Shown here: positions 44,434 through 56,825 of the stretch, piece by piece | Layout: each line of letters opens with the position of its first letter | Numbering within the stretch: position 1 is the stretch's first letter | Assembly (NCBI RefSeq): GCF_029633865.1 | Contig: NC_079217.1 | Coordinates: 55,218,979 to 55,282,978 of the forward strand | Direction of reading: 5' to 3' | DNA from: Lampris incognitus | Taxonomy: Eukaryota > Chordata > Actinopteri > Lampriformes > Lampridae | DNA: 64,000 nucleotides | Program-made: the position numbers and the translations under genes | The notes under the pieces: model-generated | The model's input: the letters and a program-made list of their open reading frames with translations, nothing else | What the model was told of the DNA's origin: nothing | Databases searched by the model: none

Positions 44434-44852
44434 ATGTGTTACCAGGGGATTGATTAATGTAAACACACAGAGGAGCGCGAAAAATGAGGTCATATTTCAA
44501 GCGCAAATAAATATTAAGAGATTTATTATTTCATGATCGAATTGTAAAGAAGAATAAGATAGCTTACAAGCAAAACAAGACCTACTAGCCCCTCTAGTGT
44601 CATAGGCAGCCTACGAGGTATGTTCATTGTTTACATTTGACAGTAATGTTGACTGCGTTAACTAGCTTAATAGCTAATGGTAGCTAGCGTTCGGCTGTAT
44701 ACTAGTGTGTATAAAACACATGCTGTAACGTTATTCATTCACTCATTCATATCTTTTCTTTTGTACGCAGTTTTTTACGGGTTTGTCCAACCAAGACAAT
44801 AAAGCCCAGTATTCTAAACCGAGAACTCATGCCTCGACTCATCGTGTTCATT
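44434..44852 (+). repeat. Candidate solo LTR
   Basis: LINE coding sequence stops at about 44,434 and resumes at about 44,853. The piece between has TATAAAA near 44,712, CAATAAAG near 44,800 and TGTGTTACC/GTGTTCA-like ends, the layout of an LTR. Family and exact borders are uncertain. Confidence 0.4.
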
Positions 44853-45088
44853 GCTAGAGGAGCTACATACCTTATTCAACTGTGTCCAAAGTGATCTGTA
44901 TAAGGTGGGCAATATTGAGAGCGACGATTCTACGATGATCATGTCAAATGAGGTGAACCAAGCTATAAACAAGCTGCCTGTTAACAAAGCAAGTGCTTTA
45001 GATCACATTACTGCTGAACACCTTAACTATGCCAGGCCGAGGATATCTCCTCTCCTTGCTGTTTGTTTTACTGGCTTTATGGTCCATG

Positions 45089-45278
45089 GCTTGGGCAATC
45101 TTATCCAGAAAGGGCCAGTGTGGGTGAAGGTTTTTGTTCCAACTAAGCAATTACACACCTGTGTCTCCTAATCAAGTTCCTCAGCAAAGTTGATTGATGG
45201 GATCAGGTGTGTAACTGCTTGGTTGGAACAAAAACCTTCACCCAGACTTATCCTTTCTGGATAGGATTGCCCACTCTA
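45089..45278. mobile_element. MITE, second copy of the 21,482 family
   Basis: Inverted ends GGGCAATCTTATCCAGAAAG and its complement near 45,262 (CTTTCTGGATAGGATTGCCC), with the same internal inverted blocks as 21,482-21,685. Here it interrupts LINE coding sequence. Confidence 0.85.
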
Positions 45279-45406
45279 GTGATTAAGGACAAAGCTGATG
45301 CAGCCTAGATAACTACAGGCCTATAGCTCTAGCCAGTATCCGGTCAAAAGTCCTAGAAAGAATCCTGCTGGATAGAGTGCATGAGTTTATCAACTCCATG
45401 GATAAC

Positions 45407-45466
45407 TACTACTACTTTCGGCTGCTCCCATTGGGGGTCGCCACAGCGGATCATCCGTTTCCATTT
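45407..45466 (-). repeat. 60-bp RTE LINE tail insertion
   Basis: Only the last 60 bases of the RTE 3' end (CGGATGATCCGC complement, then the TAG-type tail) are present, flanked by an exact 15-bp target duplication AACTCCATGGATAAC at 45,392-45,406 and 45,467-45,481. Confidence 0.88.
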
Positions 45467-45949
45467 AACTCCATGGATAACCAGTTTGGTTTTAAAGCTA
45501 AACATGGCACTGACTTATGCATAATATGCCTTAAAGGAAGTTGTTAACAAATATAGAGGCCAAAACTCATTGGTTCTTATGTGTTTTATTGATGCTTCCA
45601 AAGCTTTTGATTGTGTTAATCATAGAAAGTTGTTTGTTAAATTGAGTCAAAGAGGGGCGCTTAAATACATTGTGAGAATCCTGGCTTATTGGTATGCCCA
45701 CCAGACTATGCAAGTGAAATGGGGTGATAGCGTTTCAGCCCCATTTGGGGTAAGCAATGGTGTCAGACAAGGGGGAATTCTGTCTGCACTTATCTACAAT
45801 CTATATATTGATGATTTGTCCAAGCAGTTGAAAGTCTGTAACACTGGGTGCATGATTGGTAATACCTTGGTGAACCATATTATGTATTGGTCAGTGCAAT
45901 CCTCATTGCATTGTACAGCATACACCAGATTGCTTTTTTGGGTGTGTGG

Positions 45950-46660
45950 TACACGATCTTTGGGATCAACCAGTCTTTGTCAGAACTATACATAGGAGAA
46001 ACCAAACAACCACTACACAAACGGATGGCCCAACACAGAAGGCCAAACTCCTAAGAACAAGACTCAGCAGTTTATCTACACCTAAAGGAGAAGACACACT
46101 CCTTCGAGTACAGCAACGTACACATTTTAGACAGGGAAGATAGATGGTTTGAAAGAGGGGTGAAGGAAGCCATCTATGCGAAACTGGAAAAACCATCCCT
46201 CAACAGAGGAGGAGGTCTGCGACACCACCTATCTCCCACTTACAATGCCGTCCTTTCATCTCTACCCAGGAGACTCAAGAAGCTTAGCCTCCAAGAACAA
46301 CAGTAGGTCACTAACGGTTCCAACGACTCATGACCACTGAATGGAGCACTGACGAAGTCGAAACTAACACCTCCAACGACCGTCGCTGCTTAACATCGGA
46401 TGACAAAGAGCCATGCACATCAACAGCTCTGATAACGACCGTAAAAGAGCCATGGACATCAATAGCTCTGATAACGACTCCAAAGAGGATAAATATCTAA
46501 GTTTCATCACCAGCCAGTCAGACTAGCTTGGTCTAGTCAGAAAGGCACGAACTGATGAAGCTTCTTGGATGAGAGGTGAAACGTCTTCATGGATATATAC
46601 CAAGTCCAGTTGCACTTGATTCAATTTCTTTTGGATAACCATGACCTGGATGAATGAGAA
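45950..46660 (+). repeat. Penelope-like element, 3' part with GIY-YIG endonuclease
   Basis: Reading frames encode LYIGETKQPLHKRMAQHRR, the GIY-YIG nuclease motif with the following conserved Arg, then AVYLHLKEKTHSFE and DREDRWFERGVKEAI, as in Penelope-like retroelements of fish (Neptune/Poseidon group). The 3' tail contains GAGAGGTGAAACGTCTTCATG. A relic; the RT part is absent here. Confidence 0.8.
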
Positions 46661-46669
46661 CATTCACAG

Positions 46670-46867
46670 ACATGCAATATTTCAGTTTTTTATTTTTAAT
46701 AAATTTGCAAACATTTCTAAAAAACCTTTTTCACTTTGTCATTATGGGGTATTGTGTGTAGATTGATGAGAAAAAAAAAGGAATTTAATCCATTTTGGAA
46801 TAAGGCTCTAACATAACAAAATGTGGGGAAAGTGAAGGGGTGTGAATACTTTCCGGATGCACTGTAT
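46670..46867 (-). mobile_element. Tc1/mariner-like terminal fragment
   Basis: Contains the block TTTTTCACTTTGTCATTATG and ends GAATACTTTCCGGATGCACT followed by GTA, a terminus common in fish Tc1-like elements. Only one end is present. Confidence 0.6.
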
Positions 46868-47694
46868 GTGGATGACCTTTCATCCTTAGTCCCTGTAGCG
46901 CTGGTCTCCAGCAGCTCCTTAATATATGTTCTGTGTATGGTGTGGAGCATGATATCAAATGCAATGCTAGTAAGTGTGTTGTCATGATCTGCAGAACCAA
47001 AAAGTCAATTATCCAAAATTTCCTGATTTTAAATTGTCTGATAATAATCTTGCAGTATAAGGTTAAATATCTTGGACCTTATATTACTGAACAAATGACA
47101 GACGATGATCATATTTATAGGCAATACCGCATAATGTATGTACAAGCAAACACTCTCTCACACAAGTTTGGTATATGTTCAGTTAGTGTGAAGATGTCTC
47201 TGTTCAGAACATACTTTATACTGTACCACTTTATACTGCTCACCTGTGGTCAAACTACAACAAAACAAGCTTACAGAGACTTCGAGTAGCTTATAATGAT
47301 GATATGAGAATACTCCTAAAAAGACCTAGATGGTGTAGTGCAAGTGAAATGTTTGTGGCTGCAGGAGACAATACCTTCCAGGCTGCTCTAAGAAATCTCA
47401 TGTATAGATTTATTTGCCGGCCCAATGAATCTGATAATGAAATCATTATGGGTTTAACTAATATAAGATTATATAAGATTCAGTGCCACATGCTACCAAT
47501 CCCAGCAGTGGGACCACTGGTATAGCTGCCTTCTTGTAAGACAGTGATTTGTTCCTTTTATGTGTTTACTCTATGTATTGTGTAGGGTTTCTCTTTCAAC
47601 AATGGCTCTATCTTTTATAGCTTTTTTTTTTAACCTTGTCTTTGTCTGTTATGGACCCTGAGCCTGCAATAAAGTATTGAACTGAATTGAATTT

Positions 47695-49690
47695 CTAGTT
47701 GGACATCATCAATCACTACTTTTACTTTGGTGTTTATTTTATAATTTCCAAACAGCATAAAGTTTGTTTTGTCCAGATTTAAGGATAATTTGTTTTTGTC
47801 AAACCACCGTTTTAATTTTTCCATTTCTATTGTGGTCACCTCCAAAAGCTGCTGTAAATTCTCACCAGAACAAAATATATTCATGTCACCTGCAAATAAA
47901 ACAAATTTCTATATTTTTGATATCTTGGATATATCATTTAAGTACAGAATGAACAGTTTGGACCTAAAACCGACCCCTGGGGTACACCACAAGTAATATC
48001 CATGCATGAAGATTTATGTTCACCTATCTTTACAAACTGCTGCCTGTTACTTAAATAGCTTCTTAGCCAGTTCTGCACCACCCATTTGATACCATATCTT
48101 TCCAATTTATCTATTAAACTGTTGTGGTCAATAGTGCCAAAAGCTTTTTAAGGTCTATAAATATTCCCACAGCAAACCTTTTTTGGTCTATGCAATTAGT
48201 TATTTCTGCAATTAATTCAATGAGCGCCAGAGATGTCAATCTGTTTTGTCAAAACCTGTACTGGCTATCGGTCAACAGATTGTGCTTCACAATGAATTTG
48301 TCTAGTCTAGCAGCAAATAGTTTCCCCAATATTTTAGAGAATTGTGACAATAATGAAATCGGTCTGTAGTTTTTATATTGGTGTCGTTCTCTGGTTATGA
48401 GTTTTGCTATTTTCATTTTGCTTGGAACTTTACCAGATTGAAAGGACATGTTATAGATGTGGGTTAGTGGTTTTGCAATACCTTTGATTACTTTCTGAAC
48501 TATGTCATATCAATATCATTCCAGTCAGTAGATTTTTTTTTCTCACATTTGTTTACAATGTCCATGATTTCCTTCTCTTCCATCGTTCTAAGAAAAAAAT
48601 GGAACTTGGATTTCTGTTCACATAATCACTATCATTCCCCTCTGTGATTGTTTGTGTGTCATTGATTTTTCCTGCCAGTTTTAGGCCCACATTTACAAAG
48701 AATCTGTTGAAGCCATTAACCACATCTTCCATTTTATTTCTAGTCTTGTCATTATCTGTAAAGTATTGAGGGCAGCTTGGGCTTTTAGAACAGTTTCTAA
48801 TACTATTCAACACATTCCATATACCTTTGGTGTTGTTTTTATTGGTCTCTAACTGTTTATTATAGTATTCCCTCTTGCATATCCTCATACTGTTTGTTAG
48901 CTTGTTTTTATATATTTTTTGTATTTCAGATCTGCTTCAATGGTTCTGTGCTTAATTAATTCTTTATAGAGCTTTTTTTTTATGACAAGCAATACGTAGT
49001 CCCTTTGTGATCCATGGACTATCTTCATATTTCTTTTTACTGTTGAATTGTTCTATTGGTCAATTTTGTCAATTAAGGATTGAAATATGTTTAGGAATGA
49101 AATGTAAGCTTTATCAATGTCTATTTCTTTGTATACTATATTCCAGTTATGTGTTAGTAATTAATTTTTGAAAGCATTCATGGGTTCCTCTGTTCTTACT
49201 CATATATTTGATGTTGTTGGGAACTTCGTTCTCCCTAAAATTACAGTCATAGACTAAAAACTGGTAGATGGTCATTGATGTCATTTATCAAAAGCCTGCT
49301 CTCAGTGTTGCCTTCTATAATGTCTGTGAATATATTGTCTATTAAGGTGGTACAGTGTGGTGTGATTCTGCTAGGTCCGGTGATTTTAGGATATAAACCA
49401 AAACTATAATGAACTCTTGTCTTGTTGTGCTTATTTGGATTTAACGGGTCGATAGTGAAATCCCTACATATGAACATATTCTTTTGTGTTGATTTTGAAT
49501 GAGTGTCTTTTATGCAGTCCTTAAATAATTCAGTATTTGATCCCAGTAATCTGTACATACAATTTATGATTACATTCTTCTTTTTTCCATACAGATTTCA
49601 ATTATGATACATTCCAGCATGTCAGCAACAGCTGTTGACATAACTTCTACCACCTTGTAATTGAGGCTGTTGCTCACATACAAAGCAACC
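47695..49690 (-). repeat. Decayed LINE, minus strand
   Basis: Minus-strand order: a GVALYVSNSLNYKVVEVMST block (about 49,690-49,630), endonuclease end (49,558-49,247: TRVHYSFGLYPKITGPSRIT), a linker (48,888-48,553: CKREYYNKQLETNKNNTKGI, GFNRFFVNVGLKLAGKI), RT entry (48,449-48,249: YKNYRPISLLSQFSKILGKL) and a later RT part (47,884-47,700: KLKRWFDKNKLSLNLDKTNF). A typical non-LTR RT layout of the CR1/jockey group. Frames are heavily broken. Confidence 0.75.
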
Positions 49691-49694
49691 CCCC

Positions 49695-50906
49695 CCCCAA
49701 CAATTCGTATCCAGCTAACTCAAAGTCAACACCTGAGATGGATGATGGGACAAATGGTGTGTTCTCACCCACTTTGTCACAGAATACAATGGCCTTGTCC
49801 TCAGAGGAAGCAGGATCGTCGTGCCAAGGTCAGTGAGAGGTGAGACCCTTCAGAAAATTCACGAAGGGCACCAGGGCCTAGTTAAATGTAGGGAGAGAAC
49901 GGGTGCATCTGTGTGGTGGTCTGGACTCTATGGAAATAAACAAGCTCGTGATGTCATGCCAGGTGTGCCGTGAACTGAGAAGAGCACAACAAAAGGAACC
50001 TCTCATCTCTACACCACTTCTGGAGCAACCTTGGAAGAGAATTGCAATGGACCTCTGCGAGCACAAACACCACAGCTACCTGGTAATCTCAGATTATTAC
50101 TCCAGGTTTATAGAGATACTGCACTTGCCCTCAACAACGAGTGCACAAGTTATCCAAAACCTGAAAACAGTCTTCGCCAGGTTTGGCATTCCAGATGAGG
50201 TGGTGGGCGATAATTGACCCCAGTTTTCAAGCACAGAGTTCCAGGAGCTTGCGAGGCAGCTCAGTTTCAAGCACTGCACATCCAGCCCTCGCCACCCACA
50301 GGGCATTCGGCATGCAGAGAGAGCCGTACAGATGGCAAAGAAAATTCTCACACAGGAAGATCCTGTGATGGCTCTAATGAGCTATAGGTCCACTCCCTGC
50401 TCCTCCACAGACTACAGCCCAGTTGAACTGTTGATTGGGGAAAAAAATCAGAACCACACTCCCTGCTTTGGAGACAATCTCCTACCAAATTGGCCCAGCA
50501 GAACAGCTGTGAAAGGAAAAGATGGGAGAGAAAAGGCTAAACAGGCTCACTACTTCAGTCGCTGTCATGGAGCCAGGCCCTTACCTGCCCTGTGACCAGG
50601 AGATGTTGTATTCTCCAACTTGGACCATGAAAAGTCATGGTCTCTGCCAGCGGTGATCTCAAGTGAGAGCACCACTCTGAGATCCTTCGCCATCAGGACG
50701 CAGCAAGAAGCAGAGCTGAAGCGGAACCGCCGTCACCTCCAACCAGGGCCGGCTCCCCAGCTCATCCCAACAGCATCCGGTGAGAGCACAGGGACAGACA
50801 CCCACTCTGACGGAACCACCATGTTAGAGACTGTTCTTGTCAGTCAGAGTGTGGCTACATCCACACCCCCTCTACCCAGTCAGACTGTGTGGACGGGTTT
50901 GCAAGT
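49695..50906 (+). repeat. Ty3/gypsy-type relic, integrase region
   Basis: Fossil LTR-retrotransposon piece on the plus strand. It shows the zinc-binding CQVCRELRRAQQ block, the integrase core beginning MDLCEHKHHSYLVISDYYSR, and an SPRHPQG-type motif, ending in a C-terminal tail near 50,900. Broken; gag and RT are absent here. Confidence 0.82.
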
Positions 50907-52245
50907 GTAACGGATGTGGATAGGGCAAATAAGGAAGCAACTCTCAACGACTGTTTTTCAGCATTTATTGGCTCTGCAGAAGACAAACACAACACATTTT
51001 TGATATCTCTTCTGCTTGTCTTCATCAAAGCAAAATGGCACTATGAGGAGGACGGGTGCTACGGAAATTCAGTGGTACAGAAGGATTGATGTGAAGTAAC
51101 ATAATTTCTGCAGGGAATATTAATAACTGTAAATTGAAATAATAACAAATACTTAACAGAATTATTAAATGATAAATAAATTCAAAAGTACTAATTGGAA
51201 ATAAAGAAATTAATCAAGAGCATTTTTTTTATTATTTGTTTCACCCACCCCCACTGAATTTTATCGAATTTGAGCACCAGCTACACAGTACGGACTATAA
51301 AAAACACTTCAAATCACAAAGGGTCATAATAAAGAAAGCCAACATCAATTGTATCCCATTAAGGATGCAGTGGGATGAAGGATGAAGTGGTATGAGAGCA
51401 GCTCTTATCCCTCAACTGGCATCCAACAACTGGCAACAGGGTGCCTTGTACACCCCACAAGACCCTAACACATTGCAGTGTAGGCCCAAGACAGTAAAGA
51501 AAAAGAAAACCATGGAACATTATACCAATACAAAAACTTTCAGTCATTTAAAGACATAGGCTATCTGATTACGAATTTAGTCAGCAAAAGCCTGGAACAC
51601 AGATTTGCAAACAGCCTTAACATTGAACTTGTCTGGAACAACATCCTGCTTGGACATGGTTTGTATGAGCCTGTTTGCCTTTTCTTTTCTCTCCCTTTAA
51701 CAGATCAAAGAGTGGCTTGGCGGTGGCAGAGTATCCAAGCACGAAGTGTTGATAGTAATTTATCATCCGTTAGGAAGGATCTTATGGGGTCACACCATCA
51801 GGCTCCATGAGGTCAGCGCTTGTCATGTTTGTAATGTTCTCAACCTTACTGGGATCTGTCGAAACACTATTCTCATCTATTATGTGGCTGTAAGTGACCA
51901 AGCTGGTAGACAAGAGGAATCACAGGTCTTTTTTTTTTTCAAAAAATAAGCTTTTATTTACCCAAAACCATTCCCCTGTGATAACAAAAAGCTCTGGACC
52001 CATAAAAGAGGTCAACTAAACAAAACTTACCTCAAATCATGCCAAACAAAGAAACTGAACATAACAAACTGAACATAACACCAAACTAAACACAAGGGGG
52101 AACTTATATACTGGCTGGTCAGTGAAACGGGGTAACACACAAACAACAATCTACCAACTAAACTACAAATAACAAAAATCAAGACAATTCTTCAATACAT
52201 TAACCCATTTAAATAATAACCAAAGCCAAAGAACCAAAACCTAAC
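50907..52245. other. Non-coding stretch between gypsy relics
   Basis: TGTAACGGATGTGG near 50,908 may start an LTR of the integrase-bearing relic. From 51,100 to 52,245 it is AT-rich with a T run near 51,931-51,942 and no gene recognised. Confidence 0.4.
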
Positions 52246-52439
52246 ATATTCCTAAGAAACAAACAAAATATCTAAATTAAGAATAACATTCCCCCCTATG
52301 ACATGGCAGGTAGTTGGTAGAGCCCAATTGGCCACCTTGTATTTAACAGCTCTGCTCTGTGGAGTGCATCTTTTGCTCAGGCCTGACAAGATGTCCTCCA
52401 GCAGTGGCAACCAGCAGCGGCATCCCGAGCACTGGTAAC

Positions 52440-55380
52440 TCAGCAACCGAAAATTAAAACAAAATGAACTACAAATGTGTGGCTACGAGTGCGACCATCC
52501 CAGTGGCCAAGAAACTTGATAGACCTCCTGAGGAAGTAGCACTTTTTGGGCGCCAACTTCAAGTTGTGGCCACACAGCCTGTCAAACACCATCTCCAGGT
52601 GCTGTAAGGCAGTCTCTTCATCAGGCGCAAACACCAACAGATCATCCAAGTAGCACAGCAGACCCAGATACTTTTGGTCCCCAAATATACTGGTCATCAT
52701 AAGCATAAAGCTCCCAGGGCTGTTGCAGAGGCCTTGGGGTAGACCGTTATACTCATACAGGCCCATGGGAGTGGTAAAGGCAGAGTACTTCCTGTCGTCC
52801 TCATGGAGTGGCATGTTATAATAACCGGAGGTCAAATCCATCGTGCAGTTGCTTCCCAGCGCTGCCAAGCAGTCTGTCTGGTGGGGAGGGGGATGAGCAT
52901 CCTTCAGGGTCCTTTTGTTCAACCAGTGAAAGTCTGTACAGATGCGGAGAGCTCCGTTTTTTTTTCTTCCCACACAAGCACCAATGGAGATGCATATTCA
53001 CTTGTCAGTTTTCAAATGCTCTCCCTTTCCTCCATCACATTCAGCAGTTGGAGCAGTTTTTGGTACTGGCCAGGGGGCACTCTCCTGTATGGGAGCCTGA
53101 ATGGTCTGTTGTCCGACAGGTGTATGCGGTGTACAAAGCCCTTTGCCTCCCCACAGTCAAGATAGTGGCATGAAAAGACAGCCGCAACACAAGGACAGTC
53201 AATCTCCTCTTACAGTTCTCTGACACTTCACATGACTCAATGTCAACAGTACTGAGCCAAACGGACATGAGCTGATCTTTGACGGAGTTTACATCAGCAA
53301 CAGATGGCACAGCAGATTGGGTGTAACTGGCCAGGGGAACATCAGGGCCTCAGGAACATCCATGTCTTCAAGCGCTACATGGGAGTAGACATCAGCCAGC
53401 GTTGCATTGCACCTCAACAGCACAGGCCTTTCAGATGTATTAAGCGCTTCAGTGGGACCCACCTGTCTCCCCGCATTGATGTCACAAGCTTTATGACCAA
53501 AACACCTCTGGGAGCTGAGCAGGACGATGTTGGCTCTGTCATGACTGTGCTGCCTGGGGAAATAGCAGTGTTTTTGGGTAGTTTACCCCAGATGAGATAC
53601 TCATGACCAGGCTTGAGACAGGTAGCTGAATTACACCTGACTGTATCAACCTTATCAGGGACATCTTCACCTCTCCAGGGGTTCAGACCAGAGAGCATGG
53701 ACAGGAAGCATTCAGTGTCTGGGTCATTGGTTGAACAGAGGCCTGACAATGTCTTCCAATAGGACTCACAAAGCTTGGACTGACAAAGGATGTGTTTTAT
53801 AACATTGGTCCTCAATATCAACTCATCATGCTGTCCTGGAACAACGGGTGTGGGAACCAGCATCTTGCCACCATACACCTCCATCTCCACATTAAAAGCA
53901 CATTTGGGCTTTACATGTAGCCCACCACATCCAACTAGGATCAGATTTACATCTATTCATTTCTGATCAGTTATCACTCCAGCCTCTCTCAATTTCATTT
54001 CAGCTGTTTCACTGATACTGCATGCCATTGAACCACTGTCCAACATGCCACCCATTGTCACTGTCCCACCCATCACCACAGGTGTGAAGAAAAAGACTGT
54101 CACTGCTGCCAACTCTGTGAATATTCTGATAAACAACTTTAAAGTGAGTACATGAGTCTTTCACAGATGTGTAAACCGATTCAGCATCAGACATATCAAC
54201 ATTTAGGGAGTTTGTGGTGCGAACTGTACTGCTTCCCTCTGAATATAGGTCAGCTAGTTTCCCTCAGGCTGGGGCTGGGTGGAGTTGTTTGCACGGCAAC
54301 TTTGTCTGGTGTGGCCAGGGACGAGGCAAGCAAAACACCGTCTCTGACATGCAGTGTGACATGGTGGTGTGGCTTGAATCATTTCACACTTTACAAGCTG
54401 CCTCTCTGGGACGTCTTTTGTGGGGGGCACGCTGAATCCTCCCACCTCGACTTGAATGGGTAGTATTACGCTGTTGCATTTTCTCCATCATCTCTTAAAA
54501 CATGTTAACCATACGGGTGAGAAGTCTTTCTTCTGACAGTTGGAAATTTTGTGCTACAACTGGTAGAGAGGCATGACTTGCAGCACGGTGACACACCTTG
54601 AATTGGGACAAATGCTGGAGAGGGGCAAGGAGGATGACACACATGACGTTGAGCTTGGAGGGAAAGAGGTGAGGGACTGGGAGTGTGGCACGGCTCAGAC
54701 TCTGCTAGGCTTGTTGATGGTGGATTGGTCTGCTCAGGAGTGATGGTGGTGATGTAACTCTTTAACTATACACTGGCTCTGCCATTAGTCCTCAACTCTC
54801 TCTGATAATCAGCAATCCTCAGCTGAACATCACGTGAGGTCCACTCATGAATTGGCTTACACTTCAGGGTGCATGATAGCTCTGGGTCAGGGCAGTGTTT
54901 GACAAACATGAGAGCCCCTTCTTTGTGCATGTCCTCTGTCCGCTTACCGTGTCTGTGCAGGCCCTCAAGAGCTAAGACTGCTGCTTTATTCAATCTTATC
55001 CAGTAATCAACTGGGTTCTCCCTGTGTTTGGGCAGAGTGGCATAAAAGTCTGCATGGGGAGACATGACGGAGCTTCACTGAAATAGTGGAGGAGCACATT
55101 GTATATCAGTTCAGGTTTATGTTTAACGTCAAGTGCAGGATCACTGCGTAAGGCCATTTTCACCACCTCTGGCCTTGCCCATTAAATGACTCATAATGTC
55201 TTCTGCTTGTTCATACACAGGGATCGCTTGCTTTCTGAGGTAAGTTTTGATCATTTCAAGCCAGTCTTGGGCCGAGTTGTCACCTCTGAATGTCTGGAGT
55301 ACTTTATCAGACTTAACTGTTACAGTTTCACCCTCACAACCCCTGCAACCTACCTCTTCCGTTCCCTCTGGACCTCCACG
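52440..55380 (-). repeat. Ty3/gypsy-type relic, gag to RT
   Basis: Fossil on the minus strand. A gag-like part (about 55,380-54,760), a CCHC knuckle (CFACLVPGHTRQSC, about 54,320), a protease-like zone, then RT (about 52,973-52,500) with RICTDFHWLNKRTLKDAHPP, GYYNMPLHEDDRKYSAFTT and the catalytic LLCYLDDLLVFAPD. Broken in several places. A separate gag-side piece appears at about 56,330-56,100, on the far side of an LTR-like insertion. Confidence 0.85.
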
Positions 55381-55399
55381 ACGCTCGGCTTCACCTGAG

Positions 55400-56066
55400 T
55401 ATCCACTCCTCACCACCAGAGTTGGGGAGCGTTCACGTTCCCCATCACCGGACTCTGATCCTGAGGTCCCCAGCGCCTCCCAACGGGCACGGCATGCCCT
55501 ACGGCGCCACTGATGCCATCTGCTGGCAGACTGGCAGCACGGCTCTGCTTTTCCCCGGTCACTCATTCCCTCAACTGTACCCCATCTACAATCATCTCAG
55601 CTGTTCCCCATCTGCAATCACTTCTACCCCTACAAGAACCTGGCCTTCTTTCAAACTCATTGCCAGATCTTCCCATAGGATATCTCTGACCTGTTGCGCA
55701 GAGCCGGCTCACCCACCTCCTCGGACTACCACTTAGACTGTGAGCTCGGACTACTCATCGATTCCCCTTTGCCCTCGGACTTGATACTTTGGCTGGTACA
55801 CGCACACTTACACAGCACCCAACGCCCCATTCACATTTTACACACACTTAGGATAATTTACACTAACACATAGCTAGACACATTACCGCCTGTCACTACA
55901 CATAGCGTATTCACACACCCCACTAACAAAACTGCCTGAGCACCATACACATCCTGCATTTCTCTCTCCATGATTTTTCCCCCTTTGTTAATTTTCATTA
56001 AACTTTACTAAGAGTCCTCAGCCTCCCGTGTGGTGATCTGGGTCCTCCTGCACAACCCGTAACACT
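55400..56066 (+). repeat. LTR-like insertion in the gypsy relic
   Basis: A C-rich plus-strand segment containing CATCTGCTGGCAGACTGGCA, a TTCATTAAACTTTACTAAGA block and an end near CCCGTAACA. It separates the two gag-side pieces of the minus-strand gypsy relic. It looks like a fossil solo LTR, but the left border is uncertain. Confidence 0.4.
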
Positions 56067-56099
56067 TAACGTGGACAGACACTTGTGGAACGTCATGTC

Positions 56100-56329
56100 T
56101 GTTAACATCTCAGTGTGTGTTTTAGGGTTGTGGCAGTAGTATGGCTGTCACTATTTATATTTACAACACCAGATGACATTAACTTTGCTACAATGAATTC
56201 ACCAATTTGGGCGCCTAACTTCCCTACCAAGTCTGTAAAATGGTGAATGGCATCGACATCACTACCAGGAGTAGAAGAGTGGGGACTCTCTCTCATGAGC
56301 TGATTAACAGGAGTAGTCTGAGCTCTCAC
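56100..56329 (-). repeat. Gag-side fragment of the gypsy relic (tentative)
   Basis: A short minus-strand open stretch with no clear domain. Placed with the gypsy relic only by position and strand. Confidence 0.35.
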
Positions 56330-56527
56330 TTAGCTCTGTATCTGCACAGTTATCGTTCATGAACCTTGAATGTCCCACATCCCTACTGTTGGCAATATGA
56401 TGGAGCCAAACACCCCTAGCTTTTGGCAAAATGTGAGTAGTAAATTCATTCGTTTCCATTTTAGCATTAGCTTTAAATCATTAAACATACTTGCACTATA
56501 GGAGGTCTTGCTGGTCGGTGCACTTAC

Positions 56528-56697
56528 TGCCAGGGAAGAGGAAAATCGGAAGGCCAACGAGGAGTTTTACGGATGTGATGAGGGAAGACATGCTGGTGTG
56601 ACAGAGGAAGGTGCAGAAGACAGGAAGAAATGAAAATAGATGATCCGCTGTGGCGACCCCCAACGGGAGCAGCCGGTAGTTGTAGTGGTAGTATTAC
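56528..56697 (+). repeat. RTE LINE 3' end fragment
   Basis: Contains the same LPGKRK-to-REDM region and GATCCGCTGTGGCGACCCC end as the other RTE tails, followed by a GTAGTTGTAGTGGTAGTA tail. Confidence 0.8.
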
Positions 56698-56825
56698 AGT
56701 GAGCTCAAGCTACTGAGAAACTGTTAAAATGTGTAGAATTTGGCACAATCTTTTGAGTTATGTTATTGCGTGGCTCTGTGGAATATGTAGGATATGACTT
56801 GAGGCAGACACATTAATACACTTAT

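Larger units (their letters stand above)
44000..47690 (+). repeat. LINE (CR1/jockey group) with several nested insertions
   Basis: Parts in order: a linker (ARYKYAIHFNCKNEQAMRAD, NNVANFWKEVSVLNKHKTS), RT entry (INKLPVNKASALDHITAEHL), a finger/palm part at 45,570-45,890 (MCFIDASKAFDCVNHRKLFV, SNGVRQGGILSALIYNLYID), a YVDD variant of the catalytic motif near 46,870 (YVDDLSSLVPVAL) and a C-terminal part (IMYVQANTLSHKFGICSV) ending with an AATAAAGTATTGAACTG tail. Interrupted by a candidate solo LTR (about 44,434), a MITE (45,089), a 60-bp RTE tail (45,407), a Penelope-like 3' part and a Tc1-like end (about 45,890-46,867). Confidence 0.8.
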
